Below are positions 4,865 through 6,250 of a DNA stretch of 6,250 bases, piece by piece. The notes beneath the pieces are model-generated. The model did not search any database and was not told the DNA's origin. It was given only the letters and a program-made list of their open reading frames with translations. A program made the translations under genes and the position numbers. The stretch's first letter is position 1; every line of letters begins with the position of its first letter. Source of the stretch: Candidatus Uhrbacteria bacterium (GTDB lineage Bacteria; Patescibacteriota; Patescibacteriia; UBA9934; GWF2-40-263); NCBI GenBank assembly GCA_018700535.1, contig JABITQ010000070.1, forward strand, positions 1 through 6,250. Direction: 5' to 3'.

Positions 4865-5161
4865 GTGGCAATAATGGAACACTCTGGAGTAGATGTCATT
4901 ACTCTGATCAGAACACTCACCGATACCCCGTTGGATGACCAACCAGTCGTCGACATCTTCACAGAGTCTGGTGATACGTTCCGCAGAATGAGAATCGTTG
5001 GCAGTCAATGCTTCATCAGTGAGTGCGGCACTCGAGCACTTGTCTATGCCACCAAGCACGACAAGAGCAGTCATACGCGTGAATTCAGATTCATTGCGAA
5101 AGGCGCACCTCCGATGTGGAAAGGAACACCAACGATCCAACGGATCGCAATGAGTCGCTAG
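4865..5161 (+). CDS. Orphan soluble protein of 98 residues, GTG start
   Basis: Not recognised. The product has no signal peptide or membrane helix. Residues 8-20 look helical (VDVITLIRTLTD). From 27 to 80 there are alternating beta-like stretches (PVVDIFT, TFRRMRIVGSQCFISEC, ALVYATK, TREFRFIAKG), which suggests a small beta-sheet domain. Cysteines at 49 and 54 sit in a CFISEC segment. The tail is basic. The GTG start carries the better-spaced AGGAG; the ATG at 4874 would remove three residues. A promoter with a perfect TTGACA, and a long hairpin directly after the TAG stop, frame it as its own unit. The minus strand also has a long open frame across this gene, but it runs through terminators on both sides. 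Confidence 0.68.
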   Translation: MAIMEHSGVDVITLIRTLTDTPLDDQPVVDIFTESGDTFRRMRIVGSQCFISECGTRALVYATKHDKSSHTREFRFIAKGAPPMWKGTPTIQRIAMSR

Positions 5162-5174
5162 ACCAGCACTACGC

Positions 5175-5226
5175 GCGCACCTGCATGACAAATGAGCTTC
5201 TGCTCAATGTCGTTAGGTGCGCTTTT
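5175..5226 (+). terminator. Long bulged intrinsic terminator
   Basis: GCGCACCT (5175-5182) pairs with AGGTGCGC (5215-5222). Internal loops follow, then a second stem with GAC/GTC and TGAGC/GCTCA around a TTCT loop. TTTTC follows at 5223-5227. It begins 14 bases after the TAG stop. It is far longer than the other terminators here. Confidence 0.72.
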
Positions 5227-5233
5227 CTAATTC

Positions 5234-5261
5234 AAAAACTCCACCTATGAACTAGGTAGAG
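5234..5261 (-). terminator. Intrinsic terminator spanning the stop codon of the 217-residue gene
   Basis: On the minus strand CTCTACCTA (5253-5261) pairs over 9 bp, with one G:U pair, with TAGGTGGAG (5239-5247) around loop GTTCA, followed by five Us (5234-5238). The left arm holds the last sense codons and the first two bases of the TAG stop (5252-5254); its third base is in the loop. Confidence 0.82.
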
Positions 5262-5905
5262 TCGTGGTGCGTGCAACCAGGATCATCGCAGAGCAATGTG
5301 TGGTTGCGGTCGTGTTCAGTGCGAAGCTGTGCCGAGCGCGTTTCCGTCCACGCAACAGCTTCCGCCTCCGTCGCAAACGCAGCTACGATGCGACAGTATA
5401 GACGAGAGGTCTCTTGCTCAACGCCATCAGGTTTGAGAAAAAACGTATTGAATGGTTCTGGACCACTTTTGACATGACTCATTGACCTCAATGCCATACG
5501 CCAAGTAATGCACACGCAATCTTCAGGAAGTGCGAAATTCCAGTAACTGTGATCCCCTTTCGAGCTGAGGGTCACATCACCAAACACTCTCTTGATGCGC
5601 GGACCATGCTCAGGAAGACAACCATACTCTGACCCCGCAGGCAAGAACCTGATATCAAACCCCATTTTGGAAAGTGTAATTTCTGGTGCCGCAGGAACGA
5701 CCATCGTTTTTGGTGGATCGTAAATTGCAGAACTGCAACCTTTGGCATAGCCCTCACTTGAACCCATCACATTGAGTCGGATAATACCCACCCAAGATCT
5801 CGCTGTCTCACAAGCTCGCTTTGGTTGCTCATGACGCATCTCCCATTCACTTTCTGCCATAAACGCCCTGGCGGCCAAAAAACGTTCTTTTTCAGTAACG
5901 GTCAT
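5252..5905 (-). CDS. Orphan protein of 217 residues with a His/Cys C-terminal tail
   Basis: Not recognised. No signal peptide or membrane helix was seen. The N-terminal 35 residues are charged and helical (KERFLAARAFMAESEWEMRHEQ). The middle (40-175) mixes beta-like stretches and glycine/proline turns, with scattered cysteines at 32, 57, 96, 130, 132 and 171. Residues 173-196 form an Ala/Glu-rich helix (AAFATEAEAVAWTETRSAQL). The tail has His202, Cys206, Cys211, His213 and His214, enough ligands for one zinc-like site, though this arrangement was not matched to a known finger. The start is well fixed by AGGAGGT (5910-5916) 4 bases before the ATG. Its promoter is strong, and two overlapping inverted repeats lie just upstream of the -35, so regulated expression is plausible. 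Confidence 0.78.
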   Translation of the reverse strand: MTVTEKERFLAARAFMAESEWEMRHEQPKRACETARSWVGIIRLNVMGSSEGYAKGCSSAIYDPPKTMVVPAAPEITLSKMGFDIRFLPAGSEYGCLPEHGPRIKRVFGDVTLSSKGDHSYWNFALPEDCVCITWRMALRSMSHVKSGPEPFNTFFLKPDGVEQETSRLYCRIVAAFATEAEAVAWTETRSAQLRTEHDRNHTLLCDDPGCTHHDST

Positions 5906-5922
5906 TCTTACCTCCTAAACTC

Positions 5923-5951
5923 AATATAGGACAAAGGGTTAGTTTTGTCTA
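5923..5951 (-). promoter_or_regulatory. Sigma-70-type promoter of the 217-residue gene
   Basis: The minus strand has TAGACA (5946-5951, 5 of 6 matches), a 17-base spacer and TATATT (5923-5928, 5 of 6 matches). The -10 ends 17 bases before the ATG, so the transcript would begin at about 5916, at the AGGAGGT ribosome site. Confidence 0.65.
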
Positions 5952-5953
5952 TT

Positions 5954-5975
5954 GAATTGACGTTCAATTCGTCAA
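5954..5975. repeat. Two overlapping perfect inverted repeats, candidate operator
   Basis: GAATTGA (5954-5960) and TCAATTC (5964-5970) are perfect inverted arms around three bases. A second pair, TTGACG (5957-5962) and CGTCAA (5970-5975), overlaps them around seven bases. They sit directly upstream of the -35 of the 217-residue gene, in the right place for a dimeric regulator. Confidence 0.5.
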
Positions 5976-5976
5976 C

Positions 5977-6005
5977 AAAAAAACTGGCAACATTGCCAGT
6001 TTTTT
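5977..6005 (-). terminator. Intrinsic terminator of the DUF1059-like gene
   Basis: AAAAAACTGGCA (5978-5989) pairs perfectly with TGCCAGTTTTTT (5994-6005) around a 4-base loop. On the minus strand the hairpin ends in seven Us. It begins 11 bases beyond the TAA stop at 6017. Confidence 0.88.
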
Positions 6006-6016
6006 CAACCAATTAC

Positions 6017-6247
6017 TTACACATCCTGCAAAGCATCAAACCCACTCTTAAATTCCTCGTACCACTTCTGCTGATCTTCTTTACTCAACTGCATCATCTC
6101 TTGTACTGCTACCTTATGAGCTTCGTCTCCAGCACTCATCATCTCCATCACATGCTTCTTACTATTCTCTCCCATCTCCTCAGGGGTCTCGCCTGTAATC
6201 TCTGCGTCACATGCACCACGAAGGTCTTTGCAAGTTGTTTTTTTCAT
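6017..6247 (-). CDS. DUF1059-like small putative metal-binding protein
   Basis: The 76-residue protein begins MKKTTCKDLRGACDAEI. It has Cys6, Cys13, a GETPEEM stretch (19-25) and His32 in the spacing of DUF1059 proteins, whose conserved Cys and His residues suggest metal binding. Typical members of about 55-60 residues end soon after the His. This one continues with a helical, Met/Glu/Lys-rich extension (35-76), like longer members I associate with candidate-phyla bacteria. It is cytosolic, with no signal peptide. The function of the family is unknown. The ATG is three bases from the right edge, so the ribosome site and promoter lie outside the window. The frame is still open there, but the family pattern supports this start. 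Confidence 0.78.
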   Translation of the reverse strand: MKKTTCKDLRGACDAEITGETPEEMGENSKKHVMEMMSAGDEAHKVAVQEMMQLSKEDQQKWYEEFKSGFDALQDV

Positions 6248-6250
6248 AAC

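Noticed and set aside
4691..5191. A 166-codon minus-strand frame over the 98-residue orphan
   Set aside because: It spans the terminator of the Cys-rich gene and the promoter and part of the terminator of the orphan. The plus strand carries the matching promoter, ribosome site and hairpin.
5175..5222. Integron attC site, because GTTAGGT at 5212-5218 fits the GTTRRRY core and the hairpin is bulged
   Set aside because: The partner arm reads ACCTGCA and lacks the required RYYYAAC. No similar site borders the other genes and no integrase is present. A terminator explains it better.
1..6250. tRNA, rRNA, CRISPR array, insertion sequence or toxin-antitoxin pair
   Set aside because: No tRNA-like arm set, no regularly spaced direct repeats, no transposase or terminal repeats, and no overlapping pair of small genes with toxin or antitoxin motifs were seen on either strand.

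Overview
The window is a compact bacterial segment of eleven short protein genes in mixed orientation. No rRNA, tRNA, CRISPR array or insertion sequence was seen. All genes read with the standard bacterial code, using TAA, TAG and TGA as stops. Most products are small, orphan-like and membrane-linked or exported. There is no phylogenetic marker gene. The small DUF1059-like protein, the tiny lipoproteins, the very short intergenic spaces and the dominance of unrecognised genes would fit a candidate-phyla bacterium (Patescibacteria type). That placement is inference, and other bacterial groups rich in MopE-type proteins are not excluded.

Layout from left to right. A five-helix membrane protein (+) enters from the left edge and converges on a small cysteine-containing lipoprotein (-). 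One perfect hairpin serves both. Next come two minus-strand genes with separate promoters: a membrane-anchored winged-helix-like protein, and a larger orphan of about 320-335 residues with a possible helix-turn-helix. The orphan is divergent from a UUG-started two-helix membrane protein (+). A lipoprotein with MopE-type Asp/Cys metal-binding repeats (-) follows, divergent from a single-pass membrane protein (+). Then come a cysteine-rich exported protein (+), a 98-residue orphan (+), a 217-residue orphan with a His/Cys tail (-), and a DUF1059-like small protein (-) at the right edge.

The strongest pattern is regulatory. Every gene has its own intrinsic-terminator-like hairpin, and nine of the eleven have a visible candidate promoter (the other two lie at the window edges). 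The segment therefore looks like eleven separate transcription units, not operons. In two genes the stop codon lies inside the terminator hairpin. In three unrelated genes the candidate -10 box sits exactly 17 bases before the start codon, which would place the transcript start on or next to the Shine-Dalgarno sequence.

No joint pathway can be read from the genes. What they share is a bias toward the cell envelope: four membrane proteins, two lipoproteins and one further exported protein. Two of the exported proteins are cysteine- and aspartate-rich and end in similar -DTG- tails.
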